From Nonomuraea spiralis (lineage in GTDB: Bacteria > Actinomycetota > Actinomycetes > Streptosporangiales > Streptosporangiaceae), in assembly GCF_014648435.1 (NCBI RefSeq), contig NZ_BMRC01000008.1, positions 248,001 to 312,000 on the forward strand: a stretch of DNA of 64,000 nucleotides. The letters are read 5' to 3'. Both the position numbers and the translations under genes were made by a program. Below, piece after piece: positions 24,354-32,892 of this stretch; the stretch's first letter is position 1; each line of letters opens with the position of its first letter. Below the pieces are notes generated by a model, which was not told the DNA's origin, searched no databases, and saw nothing but the letters and a program-made list of their open reading frames with translations.

Positions 24354-25016
24354 ATGCGGCTGGTCATCGCGCGATGCAGCGTGGATTACATCGGACGGCT
24401 CACGGCGCATCTGCCGATGGCGCCGAGGCTCGTTCTCATCAAGGCGGACGGAAGCGTGAGCATCCACGCCGACGACCGCGCCTTCAAGCCGCTCAACTGG
24501 ATGAATCCGCCGTGCAAGCTCAAGGAGAACGGCGAGACCTGGACGGTCACCCACGGCAAGACCGGCGAGAAGCTGGTCCTGACGATGGAGGAGATCATCC
24601 ACGATTCCAGCCACGAGCTGGGCGTCGACCCCGGCCTGATCAAGGACGGCGTGGAGGCCCACCTCCAGGAGTTGCTGGCCGAGCACATCACGACGCTGGG
24701 CGAGGGCTACTCGCTGATCCGCCGGGAGTACATGACGGCCATCGGCCCGGTCGACATCCTCTGCCGTGACGCCCTGGGCGCGACGGTGGCGATCGAGATC
24801 AAGCGGCGCGGCGAGATCGACGGCGTCGAGCAGCTCACCCGCTACCTGGAGCTGCTCAACCGCGACCCGCTGCTCGCGCCGGTGCGGGGCGTGTTCGCGG
24901 CTCAGGAGATCAAGCCGCAGGCGCGGGTGCTGGCCACCGACCGCGGCATCGACTGCGTGACGCTCGACTACGACGCCCTGCGCGGCATCGAGCCGGAGAA
25001 CCCGACCCTCTTCTAG
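24354..25016 (+). CDS. nucS: Endonuclease NucS (noncanonical mismatch repair)
   Basis: 220 aa. NucS/EndoMS cleaves mismatched DNA and replaces MutS/MutL in most actinobacteria. The N-terminal beta-sandwich domain (MRLVIARCSVDYIGRL, DDRAFKPLNWMNPPCK) is followed by the RecB-like nuclease core: GPVDILCRD (catalytic Asp), VAIEIKRRGEIDGVEQLTRYL (Glu-x-Lys) and GIDCVTLDYDALRG. ATG 24354 has AAGGTGG about 6 nt upstream; the frame stays open far upstream but this start gives the conserved N-terminus. A terminator follows directly. Confidence 0.96.
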   Translation: MRLVIARCSVDYIGRLTAHLPMAPRLVLIKADGSVSIHADDRAFKPLNWMNPPCKLKENGETWTVTHGKTGEKLVLTMEEIIHDSSHELGVDPGLIKDGVEAHLQELLAEHITTLGEGYSLIRREYMTAIGPVDILCRDALGATVAIEIKRRGEIDGVEQLTRYLELLNRDPLLAPVRGVFAAQEIKPQARVLATDRGIDCVTLDYDALRGIEPENPTLF

Positions 25017-25023
25017 CCGACCG

Positions 25024-25050
25024 GCCCGGCCTCGCGAGGGCCGGGCTTTC
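25024..25050 (+). terminator. Terminator after nucS
   Basis: GCCCGGCC / GGCCGGGC, 8-bp perfect stem with a 7-nt loop, 7 bp after the stop, followed by TTTCCTTC. Confidence 0.8.
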
Positions 25051-25071
25051 CTTCGGCCCGACATTCCACTG

Positions 25072-25101
25072 TTGACAGGTCTTTCATGTACGTTCTAGTT
25101 T
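25072..25101 (+). promoter_or_regulatory. Sigma-70-type promoter of the carotenoid oxygenase gene
   Basis: TTGACA at 25072-25077, an 18-bp spacer and TAGTTT at 25096-25101, 24 bp before the ATG. The local drop in G+C supports a promoter. Confidence 0.55.
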
Positions 25102-25125
25102 TGACATATCGAGATTGGAGCGTTC

Positions 25126-26427
25126 ATGAGTGATCCTTCGTACCTCAGCGGCGACCTGGCGCCCGTTCCCGACGAGATCGAGGCGCACGACCTGGAGATC
25201 ACGGGTGCGCTTCCCGCCGAGCTGACCGGGCGATACTTCCGGAACGGGCCCAATCCCCGGCCGGGCGAGGATCCCGGTCACTGGTTCGGCGGCCACGGCA
25301 TGCTGCACGGCGTCCGGCTGCGCGATGGACGCGCCGAGTGGTATCGCAACCGGTGGGTGCGTACCAGGAAGTTCACGGAGAACGCGCCCTTCGTCTCCGA
25401 CACCGGGCTCGATCTCACCGCGGTGAGCGCCAACACGCACGTCATCCGGCACGCCGGGCGAATCCTGGCGCTCGTGGAGAACGGCCTGCCGCACGAAGTG
25501 ACGCCCGAACTGGCCACCGTGGGCCCGTACGACTTCGGCGGGCGGCTGACCACCGCGATGACCGCCCACCCCAAGCAGGACCCGCTGACCGACGAGCTGC
25601 ACTTCTTCGGCTACGGCTTCTTCCCGCCGTTCCTCACCTACCACCGGCTCTCGCCCGCCGGCGAGCTGGTGGAGAGCAGGGAGATCGAGGTGCCTGGCCC
25701 GACGATGATGCACGACTTCGCCGTCACCGAGAACCATCTGATCTGGCTCGACCTGCCCATGGTGTTCGACCTGAACCGCGAGGGCATGCCGTACGCCTGG
25801 GAGGACGGCTACGGCGCCAGGATCGGCCTCAGCCCGAGGGCGGGCGGCCCGACGCGCTGGTTCGACGTCGATCCCTGCTACGTGTTCCACGTCGGCAACG
25901 CCTGGGAGGACGACCACGGGCGCGTCGTGCTCAACGCGGCCCGCTACTCCCCCGACGCCTGGTTCTCCCTCTGGCGCGGCATCGGCGGCAGCGTCGACCC
26001 GGCCAGGCACGCGGGCGCGGCCGGCGCCGCCGCCCTGCACCGCTGGATCCTCGACCCGGTCTCCGGCACGACCAAGGAGGAGGCGCTGGACGACCGCGGC
26101 GTGGAGTTCCCCACGTTCAACGAGGACCTGCTCGGGCGGCACAGCCGCTACCTCTACACGGTGGGGTCCGACGCCATCGTCAAGTACGACCAGCGCGACG
26201 GCTCCGCCCAGGTCAGGAAGACCGGCGGCAACACCGGCGAGGCCGTGTTCGTACCGGCTGAGGGGGCCGCCGGCGAGGACGAGGGGTGGCTGCTGTCGGT
26301 CGTCACCTCCGGGGAGTCGTCCGAGCTGGTGGTGCTGGACGCGGCCGACCTGTCCGACGTGGCGTCGGTACGGCTGCCCCGGCGGGTGCCGGCGGGCTTC
26401 CACGGCTCGTGGTTCGCGGAGGGATGA
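25126..26427 (+). CDS. Carotenoid cleavage oxygenase (RPE65/lignostilbene family)
   Basis: 433 aa iron(II)-dependent dioxygenase that cleaves a C=C bond of an apocarotenoid or stilbene. All four Fe ligands are present: His148 (TAHPKQDP), His196 (MMHDFAV), His255 (YVFHVGNAW) and His426 (GFHGSWFA); second-shell Glu residues are also in place. ATG 25126 has GGAG 5 nt upstream. A good TTGACA-type promoter precedes. The stop overlaps the ATG of a broken acetyltransferase gene (ATGA). Carotenoid biosynthesis genes are not in the window, so the substrate is undetermined. Confidence 0.93.
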   Translation: MSDPSYLSGDLAPVPDEIEAHDLEITGALPAELTGRYFRNGPNPRPGEDPGHWFGGHGMLHGVRLRDGRAEWYRNRWVRTRKFTENAPFVSDTGLDLTAVSANTHVIRHAGRILALVENGLPHEVTPELATVGPYDFGGRLTTAMTAHPKQDPLTDELHFFGYGFFPPFLTYHRLSPAGELVESREIEVPGPTMMHDFAVTENHLIWLDLPMVFDLNREGMPYAWEDGYGARIGLSPRAGGPTRWFDVDPCYVFHVGNAWEDDHGRVVLNAARYSPDAWFSLWRGIGGSVDPARHAGAAGAAALHRWILDPVSGTTKEEALDDRGVEFPTFNEDLLGRHSRYLYTVGSDAIVKYDQRDGSAQVRKTGGNTGEAVFVPAEGAAGEDEGWLLSVVTSGESSELVVLDAADLSDVASVRLPRRVPAGFHGSWFAEG

Positions 26428-26878
26428 GCGTGGAGATCAGGGAGTCGGACGACTTCGACGCCATGGGCGAGGCGCTGGCCAGGGCGTTCCACGACGATCC
26501 GGTGATCGGCTGGCTGCTGCCCGGCGGTCACGGCGCCGCGGGCATGTTCGCCACGCTGGCCCGCCACACACACGCGATCACCGAGACGGCGCTCCACGGG
26601 GGCGGCGCCGTGGCGGGGCGTTCGCCCGGCACAAGCCCGCCGGCCCCTACTGGTACCTGGCCCAGATCGGCACCGTACCCGAGTCGCGGGGCAGCGGCGC
26701 GGGCGGCGCGCTGATGCGCGCGGGCCTGGAAAGGTGCGGCGGCCTGCCCGTCTACCTGGAGAGCAGCAAGGAGTCGAACGTGCCCTTCTACGAGAGGTTC
26801 GGCTTCGTCGTCACCGACCGCTTCACGCTGCCGGACGGGCCGCCGATCTGGGGGATGTTGCGCCCACCCCAAAACTAG
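26424..26878 (+). pseudogene. GNAT acetyltransferase remnant (frameshift plus internal deletion)
   Basis: The N-terminal part starts at ATG 26424 (overlapping the oxygenase stop) and reads SVEIRESDDFDAMGEALARAFHDDPVIGWLLPG, as in GNAT proteins, up to about 26620. The acetyl-CoA-binding half continues in another frame from about 26621 to TAG 26878: YWYLAQIGTVPESRGSGAGG (with the RGxGxGG-like loop), VYLESSKESNVPFYERFGF and a family-like C-terminus. Intact relatives carry about 50 residues between the two parts (a substrate-binding segment), which are absent. Both a frame change and a deletion therefore separate the halves; no single functional reading frame exists. Confidence 0.8.
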
Positions 26879-26893
26879 TAAGCAACGGCTTAC
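26878..26893. promoter_or_regulatory. Candidate operator of the aldehyde dehydrogenase gene
   Basis: Perfect inverted repeat GTAAGC-AACG-GCTTAC beginning at the last base of the GNAT remnant stop and ending 17 bp before the aldehyde dehydrogenase ATG. It would overlap the promoter, and the TetR protein encoded downstream is the obvious candidate binder. Confidence 0.5.
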
Positions 26894-26910
26894 CGGTTTA
26901 TCGTGACGCC

Positions 26911-28383
26911 ATGACCACGCTGACGTTCGACTCACTGAACCCGGCTACCGGCGAGGTCGTCGGCAGTCATCCCAAGCACGACGCGCGGGCCGTGCACGAG
27001 GCCGTGGGCAGGGCCGAGGCCGCCACCACCTGGTGGGCCGCCCTGCCTCCCGGCGAACGCAGGCGCCGCCTGCTCGACTTCAAGGCGGTGCTCACCGGGC
27101 GCCTGCGGGAGCTGGCCGCGCTCGTGCACGAGGAGACGGGCAAGCCGGTCGGCGACGCCACCCTGGAGATCGTGCTGGCCGTCACGCACCTCGACTGGGC
27201 GGCCCGCAACGCCGCCAAGGTGCTGGGCCCCCGCCGCGTCGCCACCGGCATGATGGGCCTCAACCTGGCCGCCACACTCGAATACCTGCCGCTCGGCGTG
27301 GTCGGCGTGATCGGCCCGTGGAACTACCCGGTCTTCACCCCCATGGGCTCCATCGCGTACGCGCTGGCGGCGGGCAACGCGGTCGTGTTCAAGCCGAGCG
27401 AGCTCACCCCCGGGGTGGGCGTACGGCTGGCGGAGCTGTTCGCCGAGTCGGTGCCCGAGCAGCCGGTGTTGCAGACGGTGACCGGGCTCGGCGAGACGGG
27501 CGCGGCGCTGGCCGCCGATCCCAGGCTGGGGAAGGTGGCCTTCACCGGCTCGACCGCCACCGCCAAGCGGGTCATGGCGGCGTGCGCGGAGAACCTCACG
27601 CCCCTCGTGGCCGAGTGCGGCGGCAAGGACGCGTTCATCGTGGACGCCGACGCCGACCTGGCCGCCGCGGCCGACGCCTGCCTGTGGGGCGCGATGTCCA
27701 ACGCCGGCCAGACCTGCGCGGGCGTCGAGCGGGTCTACGTGGTGGACTCGGTGTACGAGCCGTTCCTGCGGGAGTTGTCGGGCCGTGCCGCCGAGGTCAA
27801 GGCCGGGGAGGACTACGGCCCGATCACCATGCCCGCCCAGATCGACATCATCAGGCGGCACATCGACGACGCCACCAAGTCCGGAAAAGTGGTGACAGGC
27901 GGCCGCGACTCCGTACGGGCGCCGTTCGTGGATCCGGTGATCGTGGAGGACGTGCCGGAGGATTCGCCGGCCGTACGGGAGGAGACGTTCGGGCCCACGA
28001 TCACGGTCCGGCGCACCCGTGACGTCCAGGAGGCTCTGGAGCTGGCCAACGCCTCGGCGTACGGGCTGGCGGGCACGATCTTCTCGCGGGACGCCCGCCG
28101 GGCGACGCGGCTCGCGCGCGCGATGCGTACCGGGATGACCGCCGTGAACTCGGTCATCTCCTTCGCCGGGGTGCCCGCGCTGCCGTTCGGCGGGGTCGGC
28201 GATTCGGGGTTCGGCCGCATCCACGGAGCCGACGGCCTACGCGAGTTCACCAGGCCGAAAGCGGTCTCCCGCCAGCGCTTCGCCCTGCCCGGCATGAACC
28301 TGACCTCGTTCAGGAGAGGGCCCGGAGAGCTTGAGCGGCTGATCAGGCTTGTCACGTTCTTGCACGGACGACGTAAAAGATAA
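26911..28383 (+). CDS. Aldehyde dehydrogenase, succinate-semialdehyde type
   Basis: 490 aa NAD(P)-dependent aldehyde dehydrogenase. Marks: GPWNYPV (136-142), FTGST (211-215), general base Glu235 in AECGGKDA (usually ELGGK), nucleophile Cys269 in NAGQTCAGVERVY, and C-terminal PFGGVGDSGFGRIHG. Closest by pattern to succinic-semialdehyde dehydrogenases of actinomycetes. Only about 18 bp separate the ATG from the upstream inverted repeat and there is no clear ribosome site, so a leaderless transcript is possible. TetR regulator gene follows 63 bp downstream in the same direction. Confidence 0.9.
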   Translation: MTTLTFDSLNPATGEVVGSHPKHDARAVHEAVGRAEAATTWWAALPPGERRRRLLDFKAVLTGRLRELAALVHEETGKPVGDATLEIVLAVTHLDWAARNAAKVLGPRRVATGMMGLNLAATLEYLPLGVVGVIGPWNYPVFTPMGSIAYALAAGNAVVFKPSELTPGVGVRLAELFAESVPEQPVLQTVTGLGETGAALAADPRLGKVAFTGSTATAKRVMAACAENLTPLVAECGGKDAFIVDADADLAAAADACLWGAMSNAGQTCAGVERVYVVDSVYEPFLRELSGRAAEVKAGEDYGPITMPAQIDIIRRHIDDATKSGKVVTGGRDSVRAPFVDPVIVEDVPEDSPAVREETFGPTITVRRTRDVQEALELANASAYGLAGTIFSRDARRATRLARAMRTGMTAVNSVISFAGVPALPFGGVGDSGFGRIHGADGLREFTRPKAVSRQRFALPGMNLTSFRRGPGELERLIRLVTFLHGRRKR

Positions 28384-28446
28384 TCATCGCACTCTTTCCC
28401 AAATCCGATCATCCGTCCATAATTGTGTGCTCTGGGGGCCACGATC

Positions 28447-29070
28447 ATGTTGGACGGGTGGAATGTGAACCGGTCTTACCGGGGAATGTCGGCTGAGCAA
28501 AGGCTGGCGGACAGACGCGAGCGGCTGATGACGGCCGCCTACACGCTATACGCGAAACCAGGTTTCGCGGCGACGACCATCGAAAGATTGTGCTCGGAGG
28601 CGCGGATCTCCAACCGCGCCTTCTACGAATGTTTCGGCGGCCGGGAGGAGTTGCTCCAGGCGCTGCACGAGCGGTGCGTGGAGGAAAGCCTCGCGGTTGT
28701 GGCCAAAGCGTTACAGGAGGCGCCGAGCACGCTTGACGGAAGAGTCAAGGCGGGGATTCGCGCCTATATCGAGTTCGCCACCGCCGACTGGCGGCGGGCC
28801 CGCATCATGCATCTGGAGGTGCGCAGGTCGGGCGATGTCCTGACAGCCTCTCGTCAGCGCGCCGTCGACTCCTTCGCGCGGCTCGTGGAGGAGGCCTCCG
28901 CGGATTTCCCGCAGGCCCGCTCGCTGAATCGGCGACTGGTGGCACTTGGCGCAATTGGCGCACTACAAGAGCTGCTGATCGAATGGATACTGGCCGACGA
29001 GCAGCCGGGCATCGACGAACTCGTCGAGGTGGCCGTGCACATCTTCATCCGCGGCCTCAGTGCGTCGTGA
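28447..29070 (+). CDS. TetR-family transcriptional regulator
   Basis: 207 aa from ATG 28447 (GGGGG upstream); ATG 28486 is an alternative. The N-terminal HTH follows the usual RSYRGMSAEQRLADRRERL lead: AAYTLYAKPGFAATTIERLCSEARISNRAFYECFGGREELLQAL. The C-terminal ligand domain is helical (YIEFATADWRRARIMHLEVRRSG). It probably controls the aldehyde dehydrogenase operon via the inverted repeat at 26878; the ligand is unknown. Codon choice is somewhat less G/C-biased than in neighbouring genes. Confidence 0.88.
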   Translation: MLDGWNVNRSYRGMSAEQRLADRRERLMTAAYTLYAKPGFAATTIERLCSEARISNRAFYECFGGREELLQALHERCVEESLAVVAKALQEAPSTLDGRVKAGIRAYIEFATADWRRARIMHLEVRRSGDVLTASRQRAVDSFARLVEEASADFPQARSLNRRLVALGAIGALQELLIEWILADEQPGIDELVEVAVHIFIRGLSAS

Positions 29071-29099
29071 CCCGCCGATCACCTTGCGTGACGGGTCAC
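29067..29099 (+). terminator. Weak terminator at the TetR stop
   Basis: GTGACCCG / CGGGTCAC, 8-bp stem that includes the TGA stop codon, with a 17-nt loop. From here to 29239 I see no gene; the sequence is A/T-richer than usual and the next gene is on the other strand. Confidence 0.35.
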
Positions 29100-29239
29100 A
29101 GAATAATCACTTCGCAGTTCCTTTTACGAGTGCCCGTGTCCGTGATAGCGGCCCAGCCGAAATCTACATTCTCTCTATATTCGGCTCGCGGAATGGGCGC
29201 GGGCGACGGCTGATCGGCGCCCGGCCCCGATATGTGTCC

Positions 29240-29557
29240 TCAGGCCACCGCGGCCGCGGGAACCTCGACGTGCAGGACCCGATTCAGCCGGGTCACCGCC
29301 AGGATCCGCATGATCCGCGGGGGCACCCCCCGTAGAACGAGGCGGCGTTGCACGCTGATCGCGCGCCGATGCGCCCCGACCAGCACCCCGAGACCGGTGG
29401 CGTCGATCATCTCCAGCCTGGAGAGGTCGAGGATGAGGTCGCCCTCGCCGGCGTCGAGCGCCTTGTGCAGCCGCTCGCGCACGCCGGCCGACGTGCCGGC
29501 GTCGAGCCGGGCGCCGATCCGTACCGTCTGGCCTCGTGGATTGCGCCGGACGCGCAT
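29240..29557 (-). CDS. STAS-domain protein (anti-sigma factor antagonist-like) with altered phosphosite
   Basis: 105 aa, a stand-alone STAS domain like SpoIIAA/RsbV/BldG, which in partner-switching release sigma factors from anti-sigma kinases. The usual phosphorylated block D-S-[TS]-G-L-G is here IDATGLGVLVGAHRR with Asp52, Ala53, Thr54, so the Ser normally phosphorylated is Ala. ATG 29557 has GAGGAGG 6 nt upstream. No RsbW-like kinase or sigma factor is next to it. It lies 61 bp downstream of the orphan histidine kinase on the same strand. It may act constitutively or use Thr54. Confidence 0.88.
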   Translation of the reverse strand: MRVRRNPRGQTVRIGARLDAGTSAGVRERLHKALDAGEGDLILDLSRLEMIDATGLGVLVGAHRRAISVQRRLVLRGVPPRIMRILAVTRLNRVLHVEVPAAAVA

Positions 29558-29618
29558 GCCACCTCCTCAATCACGCACGAAGCGTAGTCGCCGGGATCGT
29601 AACCCCGGCCCTCCTCAC

Positions 29619-30788
29619 CTACCCACCTATCGGGAGTGACACGACCGCCGTCAACAGGAAGTGTCCGTCACCGGTCGGCCGGGCCGTCATGCTCCCGCCC
29701 ACGGCGGCCATGCGCTCCCCCATGCCGGTCAGCCCGCTGCCCAGGTCGTCGGCCTGCCTGCGGGCCACGCCGTCGTTGCGTACCGCCAGTTCCGCCTGCT
29801 GGTCGGTGAAGCGCAGCGTGATGTCGCAGAAGGTCGCGGCGCTGTGCTTCAGCACGTTCGTGACCGCCTCGCGCACCGCGTAGGCGAACACCGGCGCGAC
29901 CCCCGGGGGCAGCTCCCGGTGGGGCAGCCGCACCTCGCAGCGGACGCCGGCCGCTTCGAGCACACCCTTCACGCTATTCAGCTCAGCGGTCAAGTCAAGC
30001 TCGCGGTAGCCGCGTACGGCCTGGCGCAGCTCGCGCAGGGCCTTGCGGGTCAGCGTGTTCACCTCGGACATCTCGGCCCTGGCCGCCTTGCCGTCGGCGT
30101 CGGCCAGGCGTACGGCGAGCTCGGTCTTGACGGCGATGGCGGAGAGCTGGTGCCCGACCAGGTCGTGCAGGTCCCTGGCGAAGCGCAGGCGTTCCTCGGC
30201 CAGGGCCAGCCGGGTGTGCGCCTCGCGGCCGTCGTGGGCCTGCACGGCCAGCGACCAGATCCACGCCCACATCCGGTTGGTGCAGGGCAGCGCCGTGGCC
30301 CAGATGACGTCGAGGACGGCGATGATGAGCAGCGTGGCGAGGAAGGAGTCGCCGCTCTGCGCGAGCAGGCCCGTACCGCCCAGCACGGACAGCGCGCCGA
30401 GCCCGACGCAGGCCGCGCACGTCGCCGCGCCCAGCGCCAGCGCCCTGCGGCCCGGCAACCCGATCACCGCCACGGACACCCACACCATGGGCATGAACCC
30501 CCAGCCCATGGGATCGGCCCCGCCGAGCAGCGCCGACAGGAACGCCAGAGCGCCGGACCACACGACCTCTCTCGTGGGATACCGGCGCTCCATGACCGAG
30601 GCGACGACCCGGACGTAGATCCAGGTGAAACCGAGCGCGGCGACCGTCGCGAGCGCGGCGCGCGGCCACGTGGCCGTCCCGGCGCCGAGGCCGAAGACCG
30701 TCGACATGACCAGGAAGATCCACATGACCACGAGCGTCGAGTTGAGCATCCGCCGGGCCAGGCGGCGCGCCCGCGTGATCGCGTCCAT
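29619..30788 (-). CDS. Orphan sensor histidine kinase (DesK/NarX-type HisKA_3)
   Basis: 389 aa. Five or six transmembrane helices between residues 18 and 165 (TLVVMWIFLVMSTVFGLG, ALATVAALGFTWIYV, AVLDVIWATAL), then the HisKA_3 dimerisation helix with His208 in RFARDLHDLVGHQLSAIAVK and HATPase_c (EAVTNVLKHS, GSGLTGMGERMAAVGG). The multi-helix input without large loop is the DesK build. It starts 1 bp after the ABC permease stop and so is the third gene of an exporter operon. The expected LuxR-type response regulator is not adjacent. Confidence 0.92.
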   Translation of the reverse strand: MDAITRARRLARRMLNSTLVVMWIFLVMSTVFGLGAGTATWPRAALATVAALGFTWIYVRVVASVMERRYPTREVVWSGALAFLSALLGGADPMGWGFMPMVWVSVAVIGLPGRRALALGAATCAACVGLGALSVLGGTGLLAQSGDSFLATLLIIAVLDVIWATALPCTNRMWAWIWSLAVQAHDGREAHTRLALAEERLRFARDLHDLVGHQLSAIAVKTELAVRLADADGKAARAEMSEVNTLTRKALRELRQAVRGYRELDLTAELNSVKGVLEAAGVRCEVRLPHRELPPGVAPVFAYAVREAVTNVLKHSAATFCDITLRFTDQQAELAVRNDGVARRQADDLGSGLTGMGERMAAVGGSMTARPTGDGHFLLTAVVSLPIGG

Positions 30789-31898
30789 CTAGCCCGCGCG
30801 CAGCACGTCGCCGAGCTTCAGCCTGGCGCCCGTCCGCAGCACCGCCCGCTCGTAGACCTTGGCGCCGAACGAGAGCACCGCCAGCACGGCCACCGCCATC
30901 GCCGCCATGGACGCCGCCACCTGCCACATCGGCACGTCCCCCGCCGCCATGCGCACCGGCATGATCATCGACGAGAACGGCGGGATGTACGACATCACCG
31001 TGGCCAGCGTGCCCGTGGGATCGTTGGTGGCGTAGAAGGCCACGAAGTAGGTGGCCATGATCAGCATGGTCAGCGGCGACATCACACTGCTCACCTCCTC
31101 CTGGCGGGAGACCAGCGAGGCGAAGGCGGCCGCGAGCGTGGCGAAGAACGCGTACCCCAGCACGAACCAGACCAGCACGGCGGCCACCAGCCCCGGGATG
31201 CCGGGCGGGAAGTCGGAGGCGAACCCCGAGACCGACGTGGCGACCAGGCCGACGGCGAGGATCGTGAGCAGGTTGATCAGCCCGAGCACGCCCAGACCGA
31301 TGATCTTCCCGCCGAGCAGCTGCCAGGGACGCACCGCCGCGAGCAGGATCTCCACGATCCTGCTGCCCTTCTCCTCCACCACGCCCATGGCCACCATCAT
31401 GACCTGGCCCATGAGCAGCATGAAGAGGACGAGCACCAGCACCACGGCGATCCCGGTCCTGGCCGCCTCGTAGCGGGTGTCGGCGCCCACGGAGACCATC
31501 TGCAGCGGCGGGATCGACACCCCGGCCGCGCCGAGGCGCATCTCCCGGTTCGTGCTCTGCATCAGCACGCCGAGCTTGGAGTCGATCTCGCCGTCGGTGA
31601 TCACCTTGTCGCCGTTGACCAGCACCGCGTCCACGTCACCGGCCAGTACGGCCTTCTTGGCGGCGGCCTCGTCGCCGAACGTGCGCCACTCGAAGTCAAC
31701 GTCCGGCGCGGCGGCCTTCAGCGGGAGCTGCTGGGAGTTGACCGTGCCCAAGGTGTACGAGTCGTTCCCGCCCATGATCTTCGGCGCGAAGGACACCGCC
31801 GCCACCAGCAGGGCGGTGACCAGCAGGCCCACCAGGAACGTCTTCGTGCGCACCTGCGTCACGATCTCGCGGCGGGCGATCAGCATCAGTCCGTTCAC
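30789..31898 (-). CDS. ABC-2 type exporter permease (NatB-like)
   Basis: 369 aa. One N-terminal helix (TFLVGLLVTALLVAAVSFA), a large extracytoplasmic part of about 120 residues (TFGDEAAAKKAVLAGDVDAVLV), and five C-terminal helices including VLVLFMLLMGQVMMVAMGVVEEK and LPFxxMIMPVRMA-like YIPPFSSMIMPVRM. This is the NatB/YhaP layout used for Na+ or antibiotic/peptide efflux. ATG overlaps the ATPase stop (ATGA, 31895-31898). Works with the upstream ATPase; the substrate cannot be told. Confidence 0.92.
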   Translation of the reverse strand: MNGLMLIARREIVTQVRTKTFLVGLLVTALLVAAVSFAPKIMGGNDSYTLGTVNSQQLPLKAAAPDVDFEWRTFGDEAAAKKAVLAGDVDAVLVNGDKVITDGEIDSKLGVLMQSTNREMRLGAAGVSIPPLQMVSVGADTRYEAARTGIAVVLVLVLFMLLMGQVMMVAMGVVEEKGSRIVEILLAAVRPWQLLGGKIIGLGVLGLINLLTILAVGLVATSVSGFASDFPPGIPGLVAAVLVWFVLGYAFFATLAAAFASLVSRQEEVSSVMSPLTMLIMATYFVAFYATNDPTGTLATVMSYIPPFSSMIMPVRMAAGDVPMWQVAASMAAMAVAVLAVLSFGAKVYERAVLRTGARLKLGDVLRAG

Positions 31899-32791
31899 GC
31901 CACGGCCTCCTTGAAGATCTCGGTGAGGGTCGGCTGCTCAGCGCCGAAGTGCTCGACGCGGCCGGCCTTCATGGCGCGGCGCAGGATCTCCTGGTCGTCG
32001 CCCTCGGCCGTCCGCAGGGTGTGCAGGTCACCGGCGACGGTGACCGTGCCGGGCAGGCCGTCGGCCCAGCCGGGCGCGGGGTCGCGGACGACCACGCGCA
32101 ACGTGTCGCCCTCGGCGGCGCGCAGCTCGGCCACCGTGCCCGTGGCGACCATCCGGCCGCCGGAGACGATGCCCACCGAGTCGCACAGCCGCTCCACCAG
32201 GTCGAGCTGGTGGCTGGAGAAGATCACCGGTACGCCGCTCCTGCACCGCTCCTGCAACGCCCCCGCCAGCGCGTCCACGGCCAGGGGGTCGAGCCCCGAG
32301 AACGGCTCGTCCAGGACCAGCGCCTCGGGGTCGTGCACCAGCGCCACGGCGAGCTGCACACGCTGCTGGTTGCCCAGCGACAGCGCCTGCACCGCGTCGC
32401 CCCTGCGCTCGGTCAGCCCCAGCCGCTCGATGAGGTCGTCGGCGGCCTTCTTCGCCGCCGCCGGGCCGAGCCCGTGCAGCCGGCCGAAGTACTCGATCTG
32501 CTCGGCGACCCGCATCTTCTGGTACAGCCCGCGTTCCTCGGGCATGTAGCCGAAGCGCGTGCGGTCGTCGGCGCCGAGCGGCCGGTCCCGCCAGCGCACC
32601 GACCCGGAGTCGGCCTGGAGCACGCCCATGACGATGCGCATCGTCGTCGTCTTGCCCGCGCCGTTCGCGCCGACGAAGCCGTACATCTCGCCCGGACGTA
32701 CCGTGAAGCTGATCCCGTCCAGGGCGACCTTGCCGCCGGGGGCGTCGGGACCGCCCGCGAAGCGCTTGCGCAGCTCGCTGATCTCCAGCAT
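31895..32791 (-). CDS. ABC transporter ATP-binding protein (NatA-like)
   Basis: 298 aa. Walker A GANGAGKTT, Q-loop in YMPEERGLYQKM, signature ALSLGNQQRVQLA (a variant of LSGGQ), Walker B ALVLDEPFSGLDP, H-loop FSSHQ, and a C-terminal DUF4162-like part (TLTEIFKEAV). ATG 32791 with GAGAGGG upstream is preferred to TTG 32818. First gene of the exporter-kinase operon; ATGA-coupled to the permease. Confidence 0.93.
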   Translation of the reverse strand: MLEISELRKRFAGGPDAPGGKVALDGISFTVRPGEMYGFVGANGAGKTTTMRIVMGVLQADSGSVRWRDRPLGADDRTRFGYMPEERGLYQKMRVAEQIEYFGRLHGLGPAAAKKAADDLIERLGLTERRGDAVQALSLGNQQRVQLAVALVHDPEALVLDEPFSGLDPLAVDALAGALQERCRSGVPVIFSSHQLDLVERLCDSVGIVSGGRMVATGTVAELRAAEGDTLRVVVRDPAPGWADGLPGTVTVAGDLHTLRTAEGDDQEILRRAMKAGRVEHFGAEQPTLTEIFKEAVA

Positions 32792-32892
32792 CAGGCCCTC
32801 TCTCTCATCATGGGTCAATGGTGGCTTTAGTGCAGTTCGCCCTGGTAGTCGTGGAAATCATGGAGGTGACATGGAAAGCGCGTCCCGTTCGG

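Noticed and set aside
26734..26910. Upstream extension of the aldehyde dehydrogenase frame
   Set aside because: It runs through the GNAT remnant in a third frame; the enzyme's conserved N-terminus begins at ATG 26911.
29661..32549. 962-codon plus-strand frame across the kinase, permease and ATPase genes
   Set aside because: Antisense to three recognised genes; His/Arg/Gly-rich low-information translation.
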